Positions 13,001-28,000 of a DNA stretch of 64,000 nt are shown here, one piece after another. The notes below the pieces were generated by a model. The model saw only the letters and a list, made by a program, of their open reading frames with translations, made no database searches and was not told the origin of the DNA. Position 1 is the stretch's first letter, and each line of letters opens with the position of its first letter. The position numbers and the translations under genes are program-made. Origin of the DNA: Meghimatium bilineatum (taxonomy: Eukaryota; Mollusca; Gastropoda; Stylommatophora; Philomycidae); contig CM067318.1 of NCBI GenBank assembly GCA_034231615.1, positions 32,381,723-32,445,722 of the forward strand. Direction: 5' to 3'.

Positions 13001-16000
13001 GAGCTATTTACTCTAGAACCTTTATCATACACTGAAACTAATTTTGTTACTACAGAAAGCACTGATGCATTCACTTTAGAAACTTCATCATACACTGACA
13101 ATACTTTTGTTACAACAGAAAGCTCTGAGCTATTCACTCTAGAACATTCATCATACACTGACACTACTTTTGTTACTGCAGCAACCTCTGATGCATTCTC
13201 TCTAGATATTTCATCATACACTGAAACTACGTTTGTTACAACAGAAACCTCTGATATGTTCACTCTAGAATCTTCATCTTACACTGACACTACTTTTGTT
13301 ACAATAGAAAGCTCTGGTGTATTCACTCTAGAACCTTCATCATACACTGACAAGACTTTTGTTACAATAGAAAGCTCTGGTGTATTCACTCTAGAACCTT
13401 CATCATACACTGACACTACTTTTGTTACTGCAGTAAGCTCTGATGCATTCCATCTCGAAATTTCATCTTACACTGAAACTACGTTTGTTACAACAGAAAG
13501 CTCTGATGTATTCACTCTAGAACCTTCATCATACACTGACACTACTTTTGTTACTGCAGTAAGCTCTGATACATTCAATCTCGAAATTTCATCCTACACT
13601 GAAATTACGTTTGTTACAACAGAAAGCTCTGATGTATTCACTCTAGAACCTTCATCGTACACTGACACTACTTTTGCTACAATAGAAAGCTCTGATGTAT
13701 TCACTCTAGAATCATCATCGTACACCGACACCACTTTTGTTGCAATAGAAAGCTCTGATGTATTCACTCTAGAACCTTCATCATACTCTGACACTACTTT
13801 TCTTACTACAGCAAGCACTGATGCATTCACTTTAGAAACTTCATTATACACTGACACTACTTTTGTTACTGTAACAAGTTCTGATGCATCCGCTCTAGAA
13901 CCTTCATCATACACTGACACTACTTTTGTTACTGCAGCAAGCTCTTATGCATTCACTCAAGAAATTTCATCGTACACTACCACTACTTTTGTCACTACAG
14001 CAAGTTCTGATGCATTCACTCTAGAACATTCATCATACACTGACACTACTTTTGATACTGCAGCAAGCTCTGATGCGTTCACTCTAGAAATTTCTTCATA
14101 CACTGACACTACATTTGTTACAACAGAAAGCTCTGAGCTATTCACTCTAGAACCTTTATCATACACTGAAACTAATTTTGTTACAACAGAAAGCACTGAT
14201 GCATTCACTTTAGAAACTTCATCATACACTGACAATACTTTTGTTACAACAGAAATCTCTGAGCTATTCACTCTAGAACCTTCATCATACACTGACACTA
14301 CTTTTGTTACTGCAGCACCCTCTGATGTATTCTCTCTAGAAATTTCATCATACACTGAAACTACGTTTGTTACAACAGAAACCTCTGATATGTTCACTCT
14401 AGAATCTTCATCTTACACTGACACTACTTTTGTTACAATAGAAAGCTCTGGTGTATTCACTCTAGAACCTTCATCATACACTGACAATACTTTTGTTACA
14501 ATAGAAAGCTCTGGTGTATTCACTCTAGAACCTTCATCATACACTGACACTACTTTTGTTACTGCAGTAAGCTCTGATACATTCAATCTCGAAATTTCAT
14601 CTTACACTGAAACTACGTTTGTTACAACAGAAAGCTCTTATGTATTCACTCTAGAATCTTCATCGTACACTGACACTACTTTTGTTACAATAGAAAGCTC
14701 TGGTGTATTCACTCTACAACCATCATCATACACTGACACTACTTTTGTTACTGCAGCAAGCTCTGATACATTCACTCTAGAATCTTCATCGTACGCTGAC
14801 ACTACTTTTGCTACAATAGAAAGCTCTGATGTATTCACTCTAGAATCATCATCGTACACCGACAACACTTTTGTTACAATAGAAAGCTATGATGTATTCA
14901 CTCTAGAACCTTCAACATATTCTGACACTACTTTTCTTACTACAGCAAGCACTGATGCATTCACTTTAGAAACTTCATTATACACTGACACTACTTTTGT
15001 TACTGTAACAAGTTCTGATGCATCCGCTCTAGAACCTTCATCATACACTGACACTACTTTTGTTACAACAGAAAGCTCTGCTGAGCTATTCACTCTAGAA
15101 CCTTCATCATACACTGGCACTACTTTTGTTACTGCAGCAACCTCTGATGCATTCTCTCTAGAAAATTCAGCTTACACTGAAAGTACGTTTGTTACAATAG
15201 AAAGCTCTGATGTATTCACTCTAAAACCTTCATCATACTCTGACACTACTTTTGTTACTGCAGCAAGCTCTTATGCATTCACTCACGAAATTTCAACGTA
15301 CACTGCCACTACTTGTGTTACTACAGCAAGTTCTGATGTATTCACTCTAGAACCTTCATCATACACTGACACTACTTTTGTTACTGCAGCAAGCTCTGAT
15401 GCGTTCACTCTAGAAATTTCTTCATACACTGACACTACTTTTGTTACAACAGAAAGCTCTGAGCTATTCACTCTAGAACCTTTATCATACACTGAAACTA
15501 ATTTTGTTACTACAGAAAGCACTGATGCATTCACTTTAGAAACTTCATCATACACTGACAATACTTTTGTTACAACAGAAAGCTCTGAGCTATTCACTCT
15601 AGAACATTCATCATACACTGACACTACTTTTGTTACTGCAGCAACCTCTGATGCATTCTCTCTAGATATTTCATCATACACTGAAACTACGTTTGTTACA
15701 ACAGAAACCTCTGATATGTTCACTCTAGAATCTTCATCTTACACTGACACTACTTTTGTTACAATAGAAAGCTCTGGTGTATTCACTCTAGAACCTTCAT
15801 CATACACTGACAATACTTTTGTTACAATAGAAAGCTCTGGTGTATTCACTCTAGAACCTTCATCATACACTGACACTACTTTTGTTACTGCAGTAAGCTC
15901 TGATGCATTCAATCTCGAAATTTCATCTTACACTGAAACTACGTTTGTTACAACAGAAAGCTCTGATGTATTCACTCTAGAACCTTCATCATACACTGAC

Positions 16001-19000
16001 ACTACTTTTGTTACTGCAGTAAGCTCTGATACATTCAATCTCGAAATTTCATCTTACACTGAAACTACGTTTGTTACAACAGAAAGCTATGATGTATTCA
16101 CTCTAGAATCTTCATCGTACACTGACACTACTTTCGTTACAATAGAAAGCTCTGGTGTATTCACTCTACAACCATCATCATACACTGACACTACTTTTGT
16201 TACTGCAGCAAGCTCTGATACATTCACTCTAGAATCTTCATCGTACGCTGACACTACTTTTGCTACAATAGAAAGCTCTGATGTATTCACTCTAGAATCA
16301 TCATCGTACACCGACAACACTTTTGTTACAATAGAAAGCTCTGATGTATTCACTCTAGAACCTTCAACATATTCTGACACTACTTTTCTTACTACAGCAA
16401 GCACTGATGCATTCACTTTAGAAACTTCATTATACACTGACACTACTTTTGTTACTTTAACAAGTTCTGATGCATCCGCTCTAGAACCTTCATCATACAC
16501 TGACACTACTTTTGTTACAACAGAAAGCTCTGCTGAGCTATTCACTCTAGAACCTTCATCATACACTGGCACTACTTTTGTTACTGCAGCAACCTCTGAT
16601 GCATTCTCTCTAGAAAATTCAGCTTACACTGAAAGTACGTTTGTTACAATAGAAAGCTCTGATGTATTCACTCTAAAACCTTCATCATACTCTGACACTA
16701 CTTTTATTACTGCAGCACGCTCTTATGCATTCACTCAAGAAATTTCAACGTACACTGCCACTACTTTTGTTACTACAGCAAGTTCTGATGCATTCACTCT
16801 AGAACCTTCATCATACACTGACACTACTTTTGTTACTGCAGCAAGCTCTGATGCGTTCACTCTAGAAATTTCTTCATACACTGACACTACTTTTGTTACA
16901 ACAGAAAGCTCTGAGCTATTCACTCTAGAACCTTTATCATACACTGAAACTAATTTTGTTACTACAGAAAGCACTGATGCATTCACTTTAGAAACTTCAT
17001 CATACACTGACAATACTTTTGTTACAACAGAAAGCTCTGAGCTATTCACTCTAGAACATTCATCATACACTGACACTACTTTTGTTACTGCAGCAACCTC
17101 TGATGCATTCTCTCTAGATATTTCATCATACACTGAAACTACGTTTGTTACAACAGAAACCTCTGATATGTTCACTCTAGAATCTTCATCTTACACTGAC
17201 ACTACTTTTGTTACAATAGAAAGCTCTGGTGTATTCACTCTAGAACCTTCATCATACACTGACAATACTTTTGTTACAATAGAAAGCTCTGGTGTATTCA
17301 CTCTAGAACCTTCATCATACACTGACACTACTTTTGTTACTGCAGTAAGCTCTGATGCATTCAATCTCGAAATTTCATCTTACACTGAAACTACGTTTGT
17401 TACAACAGAAAGCTCTGATGTATTCACTCTAGAACCTTCATCATACACTGACACTACTTTTGTTACTGCAGTAAGCTCTGATACATTCAATCTCGAAATT
17501 GCATCTTACACTGAAACTACGTTTGTTACAACAGAAAGCTCTGATGTATTCACTCTAGAACCTTCATCGTACACTGACACTACTTTTGCTACAATAGAAA
17601 GTTCTCATGTATTCACACTAGAATCATCATCGTACACCGACACCACTTTTGTTACAATAGAAAGCTCTGATGTATTCACTCTAGAACCTTCATCATACTC
17701 TGACACTACTTTTCTTACTACAGCAAGCACTGATGCATTCACTTTAGAAACTTCATTATACACTGACACTACTTTTGTTACTGCAGCAAGCTCTTATGCA
17801 TTCACTCAAGAAATTTCATCGTACACTGCCACTACTTTTGTTACTACAGCAAGTTCTGAGCTATTCACTCTAGAACCTTTATCATACACTGAAACTAATT
17901 TTGTTACAACAGAAAGCACTGATGCATTCACTTTAGAAACTTCATCATACACTGACAAGACTTTTGTTACAACAGAAAGCACTGAGCTATTCACTCTAGA
18001 ACCTTCATCATACACTGACACTACTTTTGTTACTGCAGCACCCTCTGATGCATTCTCTCTAGAAATTTCATCATACACTGAAACTACGTTTGTTACAACA
18101 GAAACCTCTGATATGTTCACTCTAGAATCTTCATCTTACACTGACACTACTTTTGTTACAATAGAAAGCTCTGGTGTATTCACTCTAGAACCTTCATCAT
18201 ACACTGACACTACTTTTGTTACAATAGAAAGCTCTGGTGTATTCACTCTAGAACCATCATCATACACTGACACTACTTTTGTTACTGCAGCAAGCTCTGA
18301 TACATTCACTCTAGAATCTTCATCGTACGCTGACACTACTTTTGCTACAATAGAAAGCTCTGATGTATTCACTCTAGAATCATCATCGTTAACCGACAAC
18401 ACTTTTGTTACAATAGAAAGCTCTGATGTATTCACTCTAGAACCTTTATCATATTCTGACACTACTTTTCTTACTACAGCAAGCACTGATGCATTCACTT
18501 TAGAAACTTCATTATACACTGACACTACTTTTGTTACTGTAACAAGTTCTGATGCATCCGCTCTAGAACCTTCATCATACACTGACACTACTTTTGTTAC
18601 AACAGAAACCTCTGATATGTTCACTCTAGAATCTTCATCGTACACTGACACTACTTTTGTTACAATAGAAAGCTCTGGTGTATTCACTCTAGAACCTTCA
18701 TCATACACTGACAATACTTTTGTAACTGCAGTAAGATCTGATACATTCAATCTAGAAATTTCATCTTACACTGAAACTACGTTTGTTACAACAGAAAGCT
18801 CTGATGTATTCACTCTAGAATCTTCATCGTACACTGAAACTACTTTTTTTACAATAGAAAGCTCTGATTTATTCACTCAGGAACCTTCATCATACTCTGA
18901 CACTACTTTTCTTACTACAGCAAGCACTGATGCATTCACTTTAGAAACTTCATCATACACTGACACTACTTTTGTTACAACAGAAAGATCTAATGTATTC

Positions 19001-22000
19001 ACTCTAAAACCTTTATCATACATTGCCTCTACTTTTATTACTACAACAAGTTCAGATGTATTTACTCTAGAATCGTCATCATACACTGACAGTACTTTTG
19101 TTAATGCAGCAAGCTCTGATGCGTTCACTCTAGAAATTTCATCATACACTGACACTACTTTTGTTACAACAGAAAGCTCTGCTGAGCTATTCACTCTAGA
19201 ACCTTCATCATACTCTGACACTACTTTTCTTACTACAGAAAGCACTGATGCATTCACTTTAGAAACTTCATCATACACTGACACTACTTTTGTTAATGCA
19301 TCAACCTCTGATGCATTCTCTCTAGAAAATTCATCATACACTGAAAGTAAGTTTGTTACAACAGAAAGCTCTGATGTATTCACTCTAGAATCTTCATCGT
19401 ACACGGACACTACTATTGTTACAATAGAAAGCTCTCATGTATTCACTCAAGAACCTTCATCATACTCTGACACTAATTTTCTTACTGCAGAAAGCACTGA
19501 TGCATTCACTTTAGAAATTTCATCTTACACTGAAACTACGTTTGTTACAACAGAAAGCTCTGATGTATTCACTCTAGAAACTTCATCGTACACTGACACT
19601 ACTTTTGTTACAATAGAAAGCTCTGATGTATTCACTCAAGAACCTTCATCATACTCTGACACTACTTTTCTTACTACAGCAAGCACTGATGCATTCACTT
19701 TAGAAACTTCATCATACACTGATACTACTTTTGTTACAACAGAAAGCTCTGAGCTATTCACTCTAAAACCTTTATCGTACACTGACACTACTTTTGTTAC
19801 AATAGAAAGCTCTGATGTATTCACTCTAGAATCTTCATCGTACACTGACACTACTTTTGTTACAACAGAAAGATCTAATGTATTCACTCTAGAACCTTTA
19901 TCATACATTGCCTCTACTTTTATTACTACAACAAGTTCAGATGTATTTACTCTAGAATCGTCATCATACACTGACAGTACTTTTGTTAATGCAGCAAGCT
20001 CTGATGCGTTCACTCTAGAAATTTCATCATACACTGACACTACTTTTGTTACAACAGAAAACTCTGAGCTATTCACTCTAGAACCTTCATCATACACTGA
20101 AACTAATTTTGTTACTACAGAAAGCACTGATGCATTCACTTTAGAAACTTCATCATACACTGACACTACTTTTGTTACAACAGAAAGATCTAATGTATTC
20201 ACTCTAGAACCTTTATCATACATTGCCTCTACTTTTATTACTACAACAAGTTCAGATGTATTTACTCTAGAATCGTCATCATACACTGACAGTACTTTTG
20301 TTAATGCAGCAAGCTCTGATGCGTTCACTCTAGAAATTTCATCATACACTGACACTACTTTTGTTACAACAGAAAACTCTGAGCTATTCACTCTAGAACC
20401 TTCATCATACACTGAAACTAATTTTGTTACTACAGAAAGCACTGATGCATTCACTTTAGAAACTTCATCATACACTGAAACTACGTTTGTTACAACAGAA
20501 ACCTCTGATATGTTCACTCTAGAATCTTCATCTTACACTGACACTACTTTTGTTACAATAGAAAGCTCTGATGTATTCACTCTAGAATCTTCATCTTACA
20601 CTGACACTACTTTTGTTACAATAGAAAGCTCTGGTGTATTCACTCTAGAATGTTCATCTTACACTGACAGTACTTTTGTTACAATAGAAAGCTCTGGTGT
20701 ATTCACTCTAGAATCTTCATCTTACACTGACACTACGTTTGTTACAATAGAAAGCTCTGGTGTATTCACTCTAGAATCTTCATCTTACACTGACACTACT
20801 TTTGTTACAATAGAAAGCTCTGATGTATTCACTCTAGAATCTTCATCTTACACTGACACTACTTTTGTTACAATAGAAAGCTCTGGTGTATTCACTCTAG
20901 AACCTTCATCATACACTGACAGTACTTTTGTTACTGCAGCAAGCTCTGATGCGTTCACTCTAGAAATTTCATCATACACTGACAGTACTTTTGTTACTGC
21001 AGCAACCTCTGATGCATTCTCTCTAAAAAATTCATCATACACTGAAACTACGTTTGTTACAACAGAAAGCTCTGATATGTTCACTCTAGAAATTTCATCA
21101 TACACTGACACTACTTTTGTTACTGCAGCAACCTCTGATGCATTCTCTCTAGAAATTTCATCATACACTGAAACTACGTTTGTTACAACAGAAACCTCTG
21201 ATATGTTCACTCTAGAATCTTCATCTTACACTGACACTACTTTTGTTACAATAGAAACCTCTGATGTATTCACTCTAGAATCTTCATCTTACACTGACAC
21301 TACTTTTGTTACAATAGAAAGCTCTGGTGTATTCACTCTAGAATCTTCATCTTACACTGACACTACGTTTGTTACAATAGAAAGCTCTGGTGTATTCACT
21401 CTAGAATCTTCATCTTACACTGACACTACTTTTGTTACAATAGAAACCTCTGATGTATTCACTCTAGAATCTTCATCTTACACTGACACTACTTTTGTTA
21501 CAATAGAAAGCTCTGGTGTATTCACTCTAGAATCTTCATCTTACACTGACACTACTTTTCTTACTACAGAAAGCACTGATGCATTCACTTTAGAAACTTC
21601 ATCATACACTGACACTACTTTTGTTAATGCATCAACCTCTGATGCATTCTCTCTAGAAAATTCATCATACACTGAAAGTAAGTTTGTTACAACAGAAAGC
21701 TCTGATGTATTCACTCTAGAATCTTCATCGTACACGGACACTACTATTGTTACAATAGAAAGCTCTCATGTATTCACTCAAGAACCTTCATCATACTCTG
21801 ACACTAATTTTCTTACTGCAGAAAGCACTGATGCATTCACTTTAGAAATTTCATCTTACACTGAAACTACGTTTGTTACAACAGAAAGCTCTGATGTATT
21901 CACTCTAGAAACTTCATCGTACACTGACACTACTTTTGTTACAATAGAAAGCTCTGATGTATTCACTCACGAACCTTCATCATACTCTGACACTACTTTT

Positions 22001-25000
22001 CTTACTACAGCAAGCACTGATGCATTCACTTTAGAAACTTCATCATACACTGACACTACTTTTGTTACAACAGAAAGCTCTGAGCTATTCACTCTAAAAC
22101 CTTTAACGTACACTGACACTACTTTTGTTACAATAGAAAGCTCTTATGTATTCACTCTAGAATCTTCATCGTACACTGACACTACTTTTGTTACAACAGA
22201 AAGATCTAATGTATTCACTCTAGAACCTTTATCATACATTGCCTCTACTTTTATTACTACAACAAGTTCAGATGTATTTACTCTAGAATCGTCATCATAC
22301 ACTGACAGTACTTTTGTTAATGCAGCAAGCTCTGATGCGTTCACTCTAGAAATTTCATCATACACTGACACTACTTTTGTTACAACAGAAAACTCTGAGC
22401 TATTCACTCTAGAACCTTCATCATACACTGAAACTAATTTTGTTACTACAGAAAGCACTGATGCATTCACTTTAGAAACTTCATCATACACTGACACTAC
22501 TTTTGTTACAACAGAAAGCTCTGATGTATTCACTCTAGAATCTTCATCTTACACTGACACTACTTTTGTTACAATAGAAAGCTCTGGTGTATTCACTCTA
22601 GAATCTTCATCTTACACTGACAGTACTTTTGTTACAATACAAAGCTCTGGTGTATTCACTCTAGAATCTTCATCTTACACTGACACTACTTTTGTTACAA
22701 TAGAAAGCTCTCGTGTATTCACTCTAGAATCTTCATCTTACACTGACACTACTTTTGTTACAATAGAAAGCTCTGATGTATTCACTCTAGAATCTTCATC
22801 GTACGCTGACACTACTTTTGTTACAACAGAAAGCTCTGATGTATTCACTCTAGAATCTTCATCGTACACTGACACTAGTTTTTTTACAATAGAAAGCTCT
22901 GATGTATTCACTCTAAAACCTTCATCATACTCTGACACAACTTTTGTTACAACAGAAAGCTCTGGTGTATTCACTCTAAAACCTTCATCGTACACTGACA
23001 CTACTTTTGTTACAATAGAAAGGTCTGATGTATTCACTCTAGAAATTTCATTATACAGTGAAACAACGTTTGTTACAACAGAAAGCTCTGATGTATTCAC
23101 TCTAGAATCTTCATCGTACACTGACACTACTTTTGTTACAATAGAACGCTCTGATGTATTCACTCACGAACCTTCATCATACTCTGACACTAATTTTCTT
23201 ACTACAGCAAGCACTGATGCATTCACTTTAGAAATTTCATCATACACTGAAACTACGTTTGTTACAACAGAAACCTCTGATATGTTCACTCTAGAATCTT
23301 CATCTTACACTGACACTACTTTTGTTACAATAGAAAGCTCTGATGTATTCACTCTAGAATCTTCATCTTACACTGACACTACTTTTGTTACAATAGAAAG
23401 CTCTGGTGTATTCACTCTAGAATCTTCATCTTACACTGACAGTACTTTTGTTACAATAGAAAGCTCTGGTGTATTCACTCTAGAATCTTCATCTTACACT
23501 GACACTACGTTTGTTACAATAGAAAGCTCTGGTGTATTCACTCTAGAATCTTCATCTTACACTGACACTACTTTTGTTACAATAGAAAGCTCTGATGTAT
23601 TCACTCTAGAATCTTCATCTTACACTGACACTACTTTTGTTACAATAGAAAGCTCTGGTGTATTCACTCTAGAACCTTCATCATACACTGACAGTACTTT
23701 TGTTACTGCAGCAAGCTCTGATGTATTCACTCTAGAAATTTCATCATACACTGACAGTACTTTTGTTACTGCAGCAAGCTCTGATACATTCACTCAAGAA
23801 ATTTCATCGTACGCTGCCACAACTTTTGTTACTACAGCCAGTTCTGATGCATTCACTCTAGAACCTTCATCATACACTGACACTACTTTTGTTACTGCAG
23901 CAAGCTCTGATGCGTTCACTCTAGAAATTTCATCATACACTGACAGTACTTTTGTTACTGCAGCAACCTCTGATGCATTCTCTCTAAAAAATTCATCATA
24001 CACTGAAACTACGTTTGTTACAACAGAAAGCTCTGATATGTTCACTCTAGAAATTTCATCATACACTGACACTACTTTTGTTACTGCAGCAACCTCTGAT
24101 GCATTCTCTCTAGAAATTTCATCATACACTGAAACTACGTTTGTTACAACAGAAACCTCTGATATGTTCACTCTAGAATCTTCATCTTACACTGACACTA
24201 CTTTTGTTACAATAGAAACCTCTGATGTATTCACTCTAGAATCTTCATCTTACACTGACACTACTTTTGTTACAATAGAAAGCTCTGGTGTATTCACTCT
24301 AGAATCTTCATCTTACACTGACAGTACTTTTGTTACAATAGAAAGCTCTGGTGTATTCACTCTAGAATCTTCATCTTACACTGACACTACTTTTGTTACA
24401 ATAGAAAGCTCTGGTGTATTCACTCTACAATCTTCATCTTACACTGACACTACTTTTGTTACAATAGAAAGCTCTGATGTATTCACTCTAGAATCTTCAT
24501 CTTACACTGACACTACTTTTGTTACAATAGAAAGCTCTGGTGTATTCACTCTAGAACCTTCATCATACACTGACAGTACTTTTGTTACTGCAGCAAGCTC
24601 TGATGCATTCACTCTAGAAATTTCATCATACACTGACACTACTTTTGTAACAATAGAAAGCTCTGGTGTATTCACTCTAGAACCTTCATCATACACTGAC
24701 AGTACTTTTGTTACTGCAGCAAGCTCTGATGTATTCACTCTAGAATCTTCATCGTACACTGACACTACTTTTGTTACAATAGAAAGATCTGATGTATTCA
24801 CTCTAGAATCTTCATCGTACACTGACACTACTTTTGTTACAATAGAAAGATCTAATGTATTCACTCTAGAACCATTATCATACATTTCCTCTACTTTTGT
24901 TACTACAACAAGCTCTTATGCATTCAATCTAGAACGTTCATCATACTCTGAAACTACTTTTCTTACTACAGTAGGCACTGATGCATTCACTTTAGAAATT

Positions 25001-28000
25001 TCATCATACTCTGACACTACTTTTGTTAGAACAGAAAGCACTGAGCTATTCAATCTAGAACCTTCATCATACACTGACATTACTTTTGTTACAACAAAAA
25101 GGTCGGATTTATTCACTCTAGAACCCTCATCATACACTGACTCTATTGTTGTTACAAAAGAAAGCTCTGATGTATTCACTCTAGAATCTTCATCATACAC
25201 TGACAGTACTTTTGTTACAACAGAAAGATCTAATGTATTCACTCTAGAACCTTTATCATACATTGCCTCTACTTTTGTTACTACAGTAAGCACTGATGCA
25301 TTCACTTTAGAAATTGCATCATACACTGACACTACTTTTGTTACAACAGAAAGCACTGAGCTATTCAATCTAGAACCTTCATCATACACTGACATTACTT
25401 TTGTTACAACACAAAGCTCGGATTTATTCACTCTAGAATCTTCATTAGACACTGACACTATTGTTGTTACAAGAGAAAGCTCAAATGTATTGACTATAGA
25501 ACTTTCATCATACACTGACACTTCGTTTGTTACAACAGAAAGCTCTGATGTATTCACTCTAGAATCTTCATCATACACAGACACTACTTTTGTAACAACA
25601 GAAAGCTCTTATGCATCCGCTCTAGAACCTTCATCGTTCTCTGACACTACTTTAGTTAGAAGAGAAAGCTCTGAGCTATTCACTCTAGAACCTTCACTAT
25701 ACACTGACATTTCTTTTGTTACAATAGAAAGCTCTGATGTATTCACTCTAGAACATTCTTCATACACTTACAGTACTTTTGTTACTGCAGCAAGCTCTGA
25801 GCTATTCACTCTAGAACCTTCATCATACACTGACACTACTTTTGTTACTGCAGCAAGCTCTGATGCATTCACTCTAGAAATTTCATCATACACTGAAACT
25901 ACGTTTGTTACAACAGAAAGCTCTGATGTATTCACTCTAGAATCTTCACCGTACACTGACACTACTTTTGTTACAATAGAAAGCTCTGATGTATTCACTC
26001 TAGAATCTTCATCGTACACTGACACTACTTTTGTTACAATAGAAAGCTCTGATGTATTCACTCTAGAATCTTCATCGTATACTGACACAACTTTTGTTAC
26101 AATAGAAAGCTCTGATGTATTCACTCTAGAATCTTCATCATACTCAGACACTACTTTTCTTACTACATCAAGCACTGATGCATTCACTTTAGAAACTTCA
26201 TCATACAAAGACACTACTTTTGTTACAACAGAAAGCTCTGATGTATTCACTCTAGAACCTTCATCATACACTGACACTACTTTTGTTACTGCAGCAAGCT
26301 CTGATGCATTCTCTCTAGAAATTACATCATACACTGACACTACTTTTGTAATACCAGAAAGCACTGATGTATTCACTCTAGAACGTTCATCATACACTGA
26401 CACTACTTTTATTACTATAGCAAGCACTGATGCATTCACTTTAGAAATTTCATCATACACTGATACTACTTTTGTTTCAACAGAAAGCTCTGAGCTATTC
26501 ACTTTAGAACCTTCATCATACACTGACATTACTTTTGTTACAACAGAACGCTCTGATGCATTCACTTTAGAAGCATTATCATTCATCGATACGTCTATTG
26601 TTACTACAACATCCTATGATGCCTCAACTCTATTACCTTCATCATACACGGAAACTTCTATTGTCACTAAAAGAATATATGACACTACAACTCTAGAACC
26701 TTCATCATACGTCGATACTTCTATTGTTACTACAGCAAAATATCATGCTTCAATTCTAGAACCCTCACCATATATATTCTCTTTATACACCGAGGCATCC
26801 ATGACTCCAAAAACTTCATCTGACTCCACAGGTAGTGAAATGTTATCTTACACAGACACATCTTACACCATAATCCCAGCTGATTCATCTTACACCGAAC
26901 CTTCTATTATTCTAAAAACATCTTCTGACACCACAACTCTAAAACTTTCAATATACAGCGACACTTCTATTGTTACTACAATAATATCAGACACCACAAT
27001 TTTAGAAACTGCATCTTACACGGGCACATCTTACACGGGCACATCGTACACGGACACATCTTACACGGACACATCTTACATGGACACATCTTACACGGGC
27101 ACATCTTACACGGACACATCTTACATGGACACATCTTACACGGACACATCTTACATGGACACATCTTACACGGACACATCTTACACGGACACATCTTACA
27201 CTATAATTCTATCTTATTCTTCAAATGCCGACACTTCTGTTGTTCCAATAACAGCTCTAGAACCCTCAATATACACCGACTTGTCGATTGTTACAACAAC
27301 AATGTCTGACACCATATCGCTGGAACTATCATCATATACCGACACTTCTATTGTCTCTATGCCAACCTCTGACGCCACAACTCTAGATATTTCTTCTTCA
27401 CACTATGACACCACATTTCTAGAAAGATCAACTTACACTGACATATTTATTGTTCCAACAACATCACATGACACCATATTTCTAGAGATATCATCTTTTG
27501 CCAACAAATCTATTGTTCAAACAACATCATCTGACACAGTTTTTCTAGAAACATCATCTTACATCGACACATCCATTATGCCAACAATATCCTCTGACAT
27601 CACAACTCTAAATCCTACTTCTACCACCAATTATTACACATCTCTCACTTCAACAACTGCCATGTATACATCACTTTCCTCTACAGCTAACATCCACTCA
27701 ACAATCATCCCCACAACTACTCAATCAAACTTACAAATGTCCTCAACGATGCCAAACAAAAACTCCGGAAACAATACAAATTGCGGCGATGACAATGGGG
27801 ATTTAGGAGACGGAAGTGTTGTCTTTAACTCTTCCAAGGATGGTAATGTTCTCAATGCTTACGATAGTGTCATTGTAGTTGTTAGTGTTGTTATGGTTTT
27901 TGAAGCCATTGTTTTGTGTTCATGACATCGCAAGTTCAAAATCATGCCACGTTTTCTCGTTTGTAAGTGCATTTTTCCAGGTCCCCAATCATCGTTTAAG

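Noticed and set aside
9409..26586. Many long open frames on the minus strand across the repeat array (up to 394 codons)
   Set aside because: They mirror the 63-bp plus-strand repeat, break at every unit variant that makes a stop, and have no domains, splice structure or independent start context. The plus frame is unbroken and joins flanking exons in phase.
26976..27194. Minus-strand cysteine-rich frame (CPCKM repeats) resembling a metallothionein
   Set aside because: It is the exact reverse of the SYTDT array and has no conserved features beyond the repeat.
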